Of a stretch of 64,000 nucleotides of DNA, positions 40,566-51,606 are shown piece by piece; position 1 is the stretch's first letter, and each line of letters begins with the position of its first letter. This stretch comes from Ryuthela nishihirai (Eukaryota; Arthropoda; Arachnida; Araneae; Heptathelidae), in contig JAWZYU010000028.1 of NCBI GenBank assembly GCA_038380435.1, forward strand, positions 26,830,201-26,894,200. Reading direction: 5' to 3'. The notes under the pieces were generated by a model, which did no database searches, was not told the DNA's origin, and saw only the letters and a list, made by a program, of their open reading frames with translations. The position numbers and the translations under genes were made by a program.

Positions 40566-42652
40566 TTCCCTTCTTTTTCCCTCTCCTTTCCCACTTCCTT
40601 TTCTTCGCTCCTTTTTTCTCCTATTCTCCCTCCTTTCCCCTCCTTTTTTTGCCTCCTTTCCCCTCCTTTTTGCATCCTTCCCCTCCTTTTTGCCTCCTTT
40701 ACACTCCTTTTTGCATCCTTTCCCCTCCTTGTTTTCTTTTTTCTCTCTCCGTCTCCCTCTTTATGCCTCATTTTCCCTCTTTTATCTCTTTTCCTTCCTT
40801 TCTACCTCCTTGTTTCCCTCCTTCTCACTTCTTTTCCCTTATTCTCCTACTTTTTTGCCTACTTTTTCCACTTTATCTCTGCTTTCTCTCTCCTTCCCCT
40901 TTTCCCTTTTTCCCCTTTTTTCTCTCCCTTTCCCTCTTTTCTCTCTCCTTGTTCCCTCCTTCTCACTCCTTTTTCCTTATTTTCCTTCCTTTTTGACTCC
41001 TTTTTCCTCTTTATCTCTCCTTTCTCTTTGCTTTCACCTTTCCCTTTTTCCCCTTTCTTTCTCTCCCTTTCCCTCTTTTCTCTCTCCTTGTTCCCTCCTT
41101 CTCACTCCTTTTCCCTTATTTTCCTTCCTTTTTGACTCCTTTTTCCTCTTTATCTCTCCTTTCTCTCTGCTTCCCCCTTTCCCTTTTTCCTCTCCCTTTG
41201 CCTCTTTTCTCTCTCCTTGTTCCCTCCTTCTCACTCCTTTTTCCTTATTTTCCTTCCTTTTTGACTCCTTTTTCCTCTTTATCTCTCCTTTCTCTCTGCT
41301 TCCCCCTTTCCCTTTTTCCTCTCCCTTTGCCTCTTTTCTCTCTCCTTGTTCCCTCCTTCTCACTCCTTTTTCCTTATTTTCCTTCCTTTTTGACTCCTTT
41401 TTCCTCTTTATCTCTCTTTTCTCTCTGCTTCCACCTTTCCCTTTTTCCCCTTTCTTTCTCTCCCTTTCCCTCTTTTCTCTCTCCTTGTTCCCTCCTTCTC
41501 ACTCCTTTTCCCTTATTTTCCTTCCTTTTTGACTCCTTTTTCCTCTTTATCTCTCCTTTCTCTCTGCTTCCCCCTTTCCCTTTTTCCTCTCCCTTTGCCT
41601 CTTTTCTCTCTCCTTGTTCCCTCCTTCTCACTCCTTTTTCCTTATTTTCCTTCCTTTTTGACTCCTTTTTCCTCTTTATCTCTCCTTTCTCTCTGCTTCC
41701 ACCTTTCCCTTTTTCCCCTTTTTTTCCCTCCCTTTCCCTCTTTTCTCTCTCCTTGTTCCCTCCTTCTCACTCCTTTTCCCTTATTTTCCTTCCTTTTTGA
41801 CTCCTTTTTCCCCTTTTTTTCTCTCCCTTTCCCTCTTTTCTCTCTCCTTGTTCCCTCCTTCTCACTCCTTTTCCCTTATTTTCCTTCCTTTTTGACTCCT
41901 TTTTCCTCTTTATCTCTCCTTTCTCTCTGCTTCCACCTTTCCCTTTTCCCCCCCTTTTTTTCTCTCCCTTTCCCTCTTTTCTCTCTCCTTGTTCCCTCCT
42001 TCTCACTCCTTTTCCCTTATTTTCCTTCCTTTTTCCTCTTTATCTCTCCTTTCTCTCTGCTTCCACCTTTCCCTTTTTCCCCTTTTTTTCCTCTCCCTTT
42101 CCCTCTTTTCTCTCTCCTTGTTCCCTCCTTCTCACTCCTTTTCATTTATTTTCCTTCCTTTTTGACTCCTTTTTCCTCTTTATCTCTCCTTTCTCTCTGC
42201 TTCCACCTTTCCCTTTCCCCCCCCTTTTTTTTCTCTCCCTTTCCCTCTTTTCTCTCTCCTTGTTCCCTCCTTCTCACTCCTTTTCCCTTATTTTCCTTCC
42301 TTTTTCCTCTTTATCTCTCCTTTCTCTCTGCTTCCACCTTTCCCTTTTTCCCCTTTTATTTCTCTCCCTTTCCCTCTTTTCTCTCTCCTTGTTCCCTCCT
42401 TCTCACTCCTTTTCCCTTATTTTCCTTCCTTTTTTGACTCCTTTTTCCCCTTTTTTTCTCTCCCTTTCCCTCTTTTCTCTCTCCTTGTTCCCTCCTTCTC
42501 ACTCCTTTTCCCTTATTTTCCTTCCTTTTTGACTCCTTTTTTCCTCTTTATCTCTCATTTCTCTCTGCTTCCACCTTTCCCTTTTTCCCCTTTTTTTTCT
42601 CTCCCTTTCCCTCTTTTCTCTCTCCTTGTTCCCTCCTTTTTTCCCTCCTTTC
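40566..42652. repeat. 2.1 kb polypyrimidine tract/satellite
   Basis: Almost only C and T on the plus strand. Built from variable ~97-165-bp units marked by CTCCTTGTTCCCTCCTTCTC (for example near 41213, 41613, 42619). Long frames such as 40513-41532 (Phe/Ser/Pro/Leu only) result from composition. Confidence 0.9.
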
Positions 42653-43547
42653 GGACGACGGCTATTGGAGTCTCCGTGTATCTAGGTAGCCTTGACAGTG
42701 CCTACCTGACAAAGTGGCAACCATTGTTTTAAAGATAAAGAGAGTTCCTCATTGTAGGAAACTTCGGACATTTCGATGTTCAGATCGAAGGATTCAATTG
42801 GTCCTATATACGGTATCTGATTTCTCGATAATTTAAATTTCCGAGAATCGGAAATCCGATATTTGAATTCTCGAGAATTGTCGAAATATATAATTGACTA
42901 TAAAATAATTGTTTTTCTTATTATTTTGCCATTAAATCTTTCATTACAATTACTAAAATTGTAATTGCTAACATAAACCTAGGTAATAACTACACCACAA
43001 AATTACATTTATAAAAGAAACGTTTGTATGTTTATTATGTTATTATAAAACCAAAAACAGAGCAAACATTATCATTTAACAAAAGTATTCTAAGTTTCAT
43101 GCTTAGTTTTGAATACAACAAATTAAGTTGAAACGATTACTTACTCATTGTGTTGAAATTGCTACTTTAAGCGACATAAGGCATCTATCTCTTCATACGA
43201 TTGTCTTGTTTTTTTCCTTTGTAATGAAAATTTCTAAGAAGAGAAATTTCCTTCATTTTTCGCTGAAGTGTGTCTTATAATAGGAAGAGCTTCCAAAAGA
43301 ATTTATATGTGTGGTGTAAGATCAAACATGAAATTTATTTTGTATGACACTTAATAGAACTCCTCGCGTATATTAAAAGCATATATAAATGTTGACACAT
43401 GATACGTTAAAATAATTTTTTATTGTAGTAAAATAACAATTTACCATCAACTTTCTCGAGAAAATAATAATATGTTGAGCAGCGAGTATTTTGAAAATCA
43501 CGTATATTTGTCGAGAAGAATCTCCAATTCTAGATATAAAGAGACAC
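42653..43547. other. AT-rich spacer
   Basis: Nothing recognised apart from a repeated TTTCTCGATAA / ATTCTCGAGAA motif near 42820-42880. Confidence 0.35.
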
Positions 43548-44356
43548 GTGAATCCTAGAGAGCAAGACAAAACGAGTTCTAGAGATCAAGGGGGAAAAAG
43601 AGTCCTAGAGATCAATGGAAAAATCCTAGGGATCAAGAGAAAAACGATTTCCAAAGTTCAGGCGAAAAATGAGTCCTAGAGATCAAGAGAGAGAGAGAGA
43701 AAGAAAAAAAAAACCGAGTCCTAGAGATCAAGAGAGAGAGAGAGAGAGAGAAAGAAAAAAAACCGAGTCCTAGAGATCAAGAGAGAGAGAGAGAGAAAGA
43801 AAAAAAAAACCGAGTCCTAGAGATCAATAGAAAAAAATTTATTTCCAGCGATCAGGAGAAAAATGTGTCCTAGAGATCAAGAGAGAAATGAGTCCTAGAG
43901 ATCAAGAGAGAAATAAGTCCTAGAGACCAATAGAAAAAAAAATATTTCCAGCGATCAGGAGAAAAACGTGTCCTTACGTTTTTTCCTGATCAAGAAAAAT
44001 TCCTGAGAAAAACGTGTCCTTACGTTCTCCTGATGGCTGGAAATAATTTTTTTCCTAGAGATCAAGAGAGAAATGAGTCCTAGAGATCAAGAGATAATGA
44101 GTCCCAGAGATGAAGAGAAAAAAATGAGCCTCAGAGATCAGGAGAAAAACGTATCCTAGAGATCAAGAGAGAAATGAGTTCTAGAGATCAATAGAGAAAT
44201 GTGTCAAGAGTGTTCAAGAGATAATGAGTCCCAGAGATGAAGAAAAAAAAATGAGCCTCAGAGATCAGGAGAAAAACGAATCCCAAAGATCAAGAGAAAA
44301 ACGAGTCATAGAGATCAAAGAAAAAGTGAGTCCTAGCGATCAAAAGAAAAATGAGT
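43548..44356. repeat. Purine-rich degenerate tandem repeat
   Basis: Unit around GAGTCCTAGAGATCAAGAG with expanding GA microsatellites (43688, 43735, 43785). A segment near 43970-44060 is inverted (ACGTTTTTTCCTGATC). Confidence 0.8.
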
Positions 44357-45008
44357 TCTATATTCCGCGTGCTCTTTAAATATTTCCCCGCTGGACTCTT
44401 TCAGTATATCGTGTTGTATTTTTTCAATCTCAATTATGCAACCAGCCGTAATGTTCTGTCGAATTCTAAGCATGTGATTTATAAGACTCATCATCTGGTC
44501 CGTATGCTAGACCTAAAGGGTGGAAGGAATTGCAAATCATAACTATCCCGCCTAGCACTAAGCACAACTAGAAACTTTGTACCTTTTAACAACAAAAAAC
44601 AAACGGCATTGATTGGATTCTTCTCCAACACATATCTTTCACATTAGAATTTTACAAACACATGCCGCTTACATCAGAGTGTTGGTGTGGTTGAAAATAT
44701 CTCTCATCACAGCATCGGCTCTCTAAGAGAGGACTAACAGACACAATAACTCTGTCTCTTTCTCTTGCATGATGTCCAAACATTTTCTGCCTCTCGATCA
44801 GGTTCTTCCTCCTCATAAAAGGTATCATCTGCCTCTTTCATTGGTCAGCATCAACCAATTAGATGGAACAAATATTAGTGGAGGCTTGAGACTTTTTTTT
44901 ATCTCGCCGTCACTACCACGTGGGTTGCTTCCTTTCCCATGGATACTGTGATGCTGTGGTCCTGACAGTCTCCCTGGAGATCCATCAGGTGGTAGGAGCG
45001 CCGTTGTA
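44357..45008. other. Unassigned spacer
   Basis: A 63-codon frame at 44351-44542 and others show no motif. Confidence 0.35.
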
Positions 45009-45651
45009 CAGTCGGTCAAAAAAGTATCCGAACACTGTGGTTGATTACAGAATTCAGAAAAAATATCTGGCAACGATTGTTTTTTAGAAATTAGTGATCA
45101 GGCAACCTTCGTGTCACTTGATTACAGAATTCAGGAAAAATATCTGGAGCGTGTACAGCAACTGTACACGCTCCAGTTACCGTTCACAGCAAACTGGAGC
45201 ATGTGCAGTTACTGCACACGCTCCAGTTTGCTGTGAACGGTAACTGCACACGCTCAATATTTCCGTGAGTGAGCCCACACGATCCAGGTTTTTGTGAGCT
45301 CACACGATCCAATGTGCTGTGAACATTAACCGCAACCGCTCCAGTTTGCTGTGAACATTAACCACAACCGCTCCAGTTTGCTGTGAACGGTAACTGCACA
45401 CGCTCCATATTCATTGCATTATATATTCATACGCATTATATAAATTAAAAAATATCCGAACACTATGGTTGATTACAGAATTCATGAAAAATATCTGGCA
45501 ACGATTTTTTTTAGAAATTAGTAATCTGGCAACCTTCGTGTCACGTGACACGAAGGTTGCCAGATCACTAATTTCTAAAAGAATCGTTGCCAGATATTTT
45601 TTCTGAATTCTGAAAACAACCATAGTGTTCGGATACTTTTTTGAGCGACTG
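45009..45651. mobile_element. Long Tc1-type composite MITE
   Basis: 643 bp, TA-flanked. The GTGAACATTAACCGCAACCG module is duplicated once more than in 8688-9290. Confidence 0.85.
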
Positions 45652-46466
45652 TACCTTTACGACTTTTATAGGACTCCTAGTGACGTATAATGCTTACGTC
45701 AGTTAAATATTTTGCATATATTGGTATGTTTCATGGTGATAAAAAGTGCATATATATATTTTACAGACTGTATATATGTGTGTAATTTTTTTTGGCCTAT
45801 GTTCCGGTTATAGGGCGTATGGAGATCTAGGTCTTACCCTGGTCAAAACAGACTAATTAGAAATGTTTTCAAAACAAGTCTGTTCTCAAATCATGCAGTT
45901 TGTCTGGTTTAAATCCACATTGGTATTGATTTCTTTGCTCATTCCTCTATCTTGCAGACAGATGACAAATTTTATGGGCTAATTTTGTTTAACTCTTCTT
46001 TACAATCAAGTAACCATTCATCCTGTTTTAATTGAATATCCAGCTTTAACCAGAGGAATTACAATTTATTTCATTACCTACTTGAATTCCCACTACTTGG
46101 ATATCATTTGATCTTATCAGTCTGTTCTGAATCCAGTTTTTAAATTTTATTCAGAGTGCTTTCTTGTTTTTTTTCCTATTTTCTAAAATCATATTTACGC
46201 TTATAAAACTTACTTTTGTTACCTTTTTTCGTTATTACAACAACTAGAGTTTTCCATTTAATTTTATTGTTTTAGAATTTGAAATGTATACCAGTGTTAA
46301 GGTCTTGTACAGCTTTGATAGGTTGTGTATATCGCTTTTTTCAGGTATGTTAATTATATGAATATGCTTTATCTATAGACTTGCTATTTAAATCCTATAT
46401 TCAAGTGTTGATTTATATTTTTGATAACTAAATTGAAATGGTTTATTTTTTTCCACATCAGTTATA
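45652..46466. other. AT-rich spacer
   Basis: No gene or repeat recognised. Confidence 0.35.
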
Positions 46467-47180
46467 CACTACATTGCAAAAAGTGTCCGGACACTTTCAT
46501 TTTAAGTGAACGGATAGCCAGATTCAAATCTACCTCACTTTGAAAATAAGCTTTTTACGGAAAAAAGTCACTAGACATAAATTGAAGATCTCGGTCAGAA
46601 CTCTCTAAATCTCTATTTTCTATAATATTAATCTAATATTTAAAGAGTTATGGAAGCTGAAACATTCAAGTGAAACTTTTGCTAGTTTTTAAAATTTACT
46701 TCAAAAAGTCAAATCACAAATGTTATAACAAGTTGTTCGCATTATAAATGCGATATTTGAATTTTGTGTAAGGAGTTTTGAAGTTTTCATCAATTTTGGG
46801 GGTAAATATTTTGGAAGTGTGGTGTGTGATAACATCTGTTGTTAAATATTATAGCTCCCATAACTCTTTAAATATTAGATTTCATAGCTCCCATAACTCT
46901 TTAATATATAGATTCATATTATAGAAATAGATATATAGAAAATATACTGTATAGATATATAAATATAAATAAATATAGAAATATTAAAGCTTCCCATAAC
47001 TCTTTAAATATTAGATTCATATTATAGAAAATAGAGATTTCGAGAGCTCTGACCTAGAACTTCAATTTATGTCATGTGACCTTTTTCCGTAAAAAGCTTA
47101 ATTTTAAAGTTATGTAGATTTGAATGTGGCTATTCGTTCACTTAACATGAAAGTGTCAGGACACCTTTTGCAATATAGTG
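46467..47180. mobile_element. Tc1/mariner-type inverted-repeat element
   Basis: Terminal repeats CACTACATTGCAAAAAGTGT and complement extend more than 100 bp inward, with TA on both sides. The interior repeats AATATTTAAAGAGTTATGG, shared with the satellite at 47334. Non-coding. Confidence 0.75.
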
Positions 47181-47204
47181 TATACTGTATATATAACACT
47201 TCCC

Positions 47205-48975
47205 TATTAAAATATTAGAAACTTCCCATATTATGTCAATGGGAATCTAACGTAGACGCTCTATAACATTTAAATTATGCATTTAATGGAAATATGTGAC
47301 CGACGATAAAACAAAATCGTAAACAAATCAAATCTCGTTTTTTCAACAATATTCGTTCAATATTTAAAGGGTTGTGGGAGCTAGAATATTTCACAACATC
47401 AATGACTCATAATAATATATCTCAGAAATTAAAAATCAAATCAAATCTCGTTTTTTCAACAATATTCTTTCAATATTTAAAGAGTTGTGGGAGCTAGAAT
47501 ATTTCACAACATCAATGACTCATAATAATTTACCTCAGAAATTAAAAATCAAATCAAATCTCGTTTTTTCGACAATATTCGTTCAATATTTAAAGAGTTG
47601 TGGGAGCTAGAATATTTCAGAACATCAATGACTCATAATAATTTATCTCAGAAATGAAAAATCAAATCAAACCTCGTTTTTTCAACAATATTCGTTCAAT
47701 ATTTAAAGAGTTGTGGGAGCTAGAATATTTCACATCAATGACTCATAATAATTTATCTCAGAAATTAAAAATCAAATGAAATCTCGTTTTTTCGACAATA
47801 TTCGTTCAATATTTAAAGAGTTGTGAGAGCTAGAATATTTCACAACATCAATGACTCATAATAATTTATCTCAGAAATTAAAAATCAAATCAAATCTCGT
47901 TTTTTCAACAATATTCGTTCAATATTTAAAGAGTTGTGAGAGCTAGAATATTTCACAACATCAATGACTCATAATAATTTATCTCAGAAATTAAAAATCA
48001 AATCAAATCTCGTTTTTTCGACAATATTCGTTCAATATTTAAAGAGTTGTGAGAGCTAGAATATTTCACAACATCAATGACTCATAATAATTTATCTCAG
48101 AAATTAAAAATCAAATCAAATCTCGTTTTTTCAACAATATTCGTTCAATATTTAAAGAGTTGTGGGAGCTAGAATATTTCACAACATCAATGACTCATAA
48201 TAATTTATCTCAGAAATTAAAAATAAAATCAAATCTCGTTTTTTCAACAATATTCGTTCAATATTTAAAGAGTTGTGGGAGCTAGAATATTTCACAACAT
48301 CAATGACTCATAATAATTTATCTCAGAAATTAAAAATCAAATCAAATCTCGTTTTTTCGACAATATTCGTTCGATATTTAAAGAGTTGTGGGAGCCAGAA
48401 TATTCCACAACATCAATGACTCATAATAATTTATCTCAGAAATTAAAAATCAAATCAAATCTCGTTTTTTCGACAATATTCGTTCAATATTAAACAGTTG
48501 TGGGAGCTAGAATATTTCACAACATCAATGACTCATAATAATTTATCTCAGATATTAAAAATCAAATCAAATCTCGTTTTTTCGACAATATTCGTTCAAT
48601 ATTAAAGAGTTGTGGGAGCTAGAATATTTCACAACATAAATGACTCATAATAATTTATCTCAGAAATTAAAACTTAAATGATAATTATTGTTTCAAGTCA
48701 CTTAATGAAATAAATATGCATTTTGTAAGTTTGCCTAATGATTAGTTCAAAATTAGACAATTATGAATGAATTTTATAAAACAAGACATTTTATTGCCAA
48801 CTATTCGAACTTACTCAACTCCTTAAATACTGAACCAATTGAAAAACGAGATTTAAACAAATTTGATTTTGTAATCTTTAATTGAGCTTCAGTCATATTT
48901 TGCCACTAAATCAATATTATAGAGTTATAGAATTTCAAAATCAGATTCCCATTCACAAAATGTGGAAATTCTCTG
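47205..48975. mobile_element. Inverted-repeat element swollen by satellite
   Basis: Left ATGTCAATGGGAATCT...CTCTATAACA and the complement of the right end (GAATGGGAATCTGATTTTG...CTATAACTC) pair imperfectly over about 150 bp. Between them lies the 113-bp array. A related element without the array is at 61270-61808. Confidence 0.6.
47334..48669. repeat. 113-bp satellite, about 12 copies
   Basis: Unit starts CTCGTTTTTTC(A/G)ACAATATT, at 47334, 47447, 47560 and onward. Copies are very similar. The unit equals one edge of the host element's inner repeat. Confidence 0.9.
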
Positions 48976-49757
48976 TTTTGGTAGGGAAGTGTTCATAAAT
49001 AATTTCGTTGGTGAAAAAAGTAACCTAGCAAACCGAAGATATAGTTCGCGTTTACTAATTTTTTTTGATTTGCGACATATAGGACAGAGAAGAATCCTAG
49101 AAGCAGGGGCCTTCTCATACAAGGACATACATCTCATACAAGGACACAGGCCTTCTCATACAAGGACATGCCCTACTAAGACCGAAGTCACTGCTGACCA
49201 CTGCCTTAGTTAGAGCTAACACAACACACAAAGTTTGCCTTTGCTGGAACAGTCGCTAGCTGCCTAACCATTATGCAAGTTTAGGCTATTTTATTTTTAT
49301 TAATTATATTTATAATTTTGAATTAAGTAGTAGTAGCTTCCTAACGTGATCAGTGGTTGTTAGAATCAACCACCTATTAGAATAATTAAAAAACTACAAA
49401 TAAATTATTATTAATTCGTTATAATTTATCCACATATTTTGATAATATTTTTGGTTCTTGGAATAAAGAAAACTCCATTGAATTGTTGTGTTAAACCAGA
49501 CATGCACAAATCTCGAATCGTAGAGCATTCCAGCTATATTAACAATTTTATCCCATCCTATGAATATCGAAAACATAAGCTAAATTATTTTTTAATCTGG
49601 AAAAGTAAATGGTATTTTAGTAAGACGAAATTAAGAAAACAACAACATCAGATTCGCTGTAGCGTCACTGAAACAGAATGTTCAGCAGCTATTTCTGGGA
49701 TCCAGTCCCATAATCCTTCAAATATTGCTTCGACAAGACCACCTCAGTTTTGAAGTT
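48976..49757. other. Unassigned spacer
   Basis: CAAGGACATACATCTCATA-type short repeats near 49119-49168. No gene recognised. Confidence 0.35.
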
Positions 49758-49769
49758 AAAATAAACTTT

Positions 49770-50057
49770 CCGGAAAATTCCCCGCCCTGCCCACGGTCAG
49801 TAGGGGACACCGATGGGCTTGGAAAAGCTCCGTCCGTCGGATGGGACGTTAAGCCGTGGCCCCGTTTTGGGAGAGCCGTACCCTGTGCATGTTAAAGAAC
49901 ACACTGGATGGCCTTGATGGGTGGTTACCATCTGTCTCCCAACAGCTATTCCAGTGGGTCGCCTCCCCCTAACTTTCTCTGAGCCTTCGGGGTCCTTGTG
50001 ACCTGGCTATTTAGCCCATGGTGTGCAAAAAAGTGCCTCTCAGAGGTAAAAGAACCC
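49770..50057 (+). mobile_element. Thr-tRNA-derived SINE, 5'-truncated
   Basis: 12-bp duplication AAAATAAACTTT (49758-49769 and 50058-50069) around a headless copy. Confidence 0.9.
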
Positions 50058-50265
50058 AAAATAAACTTTATATTAATACTGAATTTTTTTCAATATCATT
50101 CTTATAATTTTGCTTCTCTACATGTAACAAATAAAATATAATAGACAGAGCTAAATATTTTTTTCTGTTCTTTTTACTTCATCTCGTCCCAACTCTTGGC
50201 TCACAGCAAACATAATATTTTTCTATTCGGCCCGATGCCAAAAACGTTTGCATCCTCCTGTTATT

Positions 50266-50650
50266 GGGGCGGGGGTGGCTCAGTCGGTAGCGCGCCAGGC
50301 TCGTAATCTGTAGTTCCCAGGTTCAAGTCCCAGCTGGGTCAGCGTTGAGATTTATCTCCGCAAAATTTCCCCGCCCTGCCCACGGTCAATAGGGGACACC
50401 GATGGGCTTGAAAAGGCCGACGTCCGTCGGATGGGACGTTAAACCGTGGCCCCGTGTGCGGGAGAGCCATACCCTGTGCACGTTAAAGAACACGCTGGAT
50501 GGCCTTGACGGGAGGCTACCATCTGTCTCCCAACAGCTGTTCCAGTGGGTCCCCTCCCCGAACCTTCTCTGAGCCTTCGGGGTCCATGTGACCTGGCCAT
50601 TTAACCCATGGTGTGCAAAGAAGTGCTGCTCAGAGGTAAAACAACCCAAC
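50266..50650 (+). mobile_element. Thr-tRNA-derived SINE, full-length reference
   Basis: 385 bp bounded by CCTCCTGTTATT (50254-50265 and 50651-50662). The head has A-box TGGCTCAGTCGG, an anticodon-loop-like CTCGTAA (CGT, Thr) and a B-box GGTTCAAGTCC. The 310-bp body ends in AAAACAACCCAACC. Transcription by RNA polymerase III and mobilisation by a LINE are expected for this class. Confidence 0.92.
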
Positions 50651-50662
50651 CCTCCTGTTATT

Positions 50663-50989
50663 AAAGCTCCGTTGTCTTTAAGGCACAGTAAAGTTTTTAT
50701 ACTCTTCATAATGTTGGGAGCTTAAGTCAAAACAAGCAGAAGGATAACAACCCCGCTCTTTAAGATGCTTTGTGTTAAGCTGCTTCTAGTGGAAATGTCT
50801 GACATTCAAAGACCTTGGTCAGTGAGGAATAAATCCCTCTGGACCTTGACTCCGATTTGTGTCCTTTTTCTTTCGAACCACTGAATGTTACATACACATT
50901 TAGAAAAGGAAACCTCTTTCAAATTTCTTTTAATATGATATATGCGTAGACTTCGCGTGTAGCCAGATCAGTGGAAATGGTTTAAAATA
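50663..50989. other. Unassigned spacer
   Basis: Nothing recognised. Confidence 0.35.
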
Positions 50990-51450
50990 CAAATAATAAT
51001 AGCTATTAAATCATTGAGAAGATACAAATAATAAGCAATTATTAATAAAGAAGAAACTAATGCGAATTTTTAATAAGGAACATGTAAAATACGAAATCAT
51101 TAATATGTATAATACGGAATTGTTAATGAAGAATACATATATAATAGTAAATTATTAGTAAGGAATGTAAATTAAGCAAAATTGTTAATAAAAATATACA
51201 TAGTAAAAATTTATTAATAATGAAAAAACATAATACAAAAATATTAATAAGGACTATACAGTACGAAATTATCAATAATAAACGCATATGATACGAAAAT
51301 ATTAATAAGGAATATACATAATACGCAATTTTTAATAAAGAATACACACATGATTCAAAATTCTTTATGAAGAATATACATAATACGAACTTATTCAAAA
51401 CGAATACACAAAAATCCATAATTTTTAATTAGGAATATAAATAATATTTA
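50990..51450. repeat. AT-rich degenerate tandem repeat
   Basis: Imperfect ~35-70-bp repeats of AATAAGGAATATACATAATA and ACGAAATTATTAAT. A similar patch lies at 58490-58590. Confidence 0.6.
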
Positions 51451-51606
51451 TTAATGAAATTTTCAGTATCAGTTTACATGCATTGTCAAACCTTTAGCAA
51501 CAAATAAAGAAAAAAGGAATTATTTGCATTCCTAAAGTCAAGAACGATTCGAAATTAATCGATTTCAAGGTGAGAATTTTCTAAACATTTTAAAAAAATT
51601 TAATAC

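Noticed and set aside
40513..42437. Long Phe/Ser/Pro/Leu ORFs as membrane proteins
   Set aside because: Any frame through a stop-free polypyrimidine tract gives these residues.
44351..44542. 63-aa ORF as an LRR-gene exon
   Set aside because: No leucine-rich-repeat pattern and no acceptor/donor in the right phase.
50266..50650. tRNA-Thr gene in the SINE head (and similar heads elsewhere)
   Set aside because: A- and B-boxes are present but the stems have decayed and the head continues into the SINE body; the target duplications enclose the whole unit.
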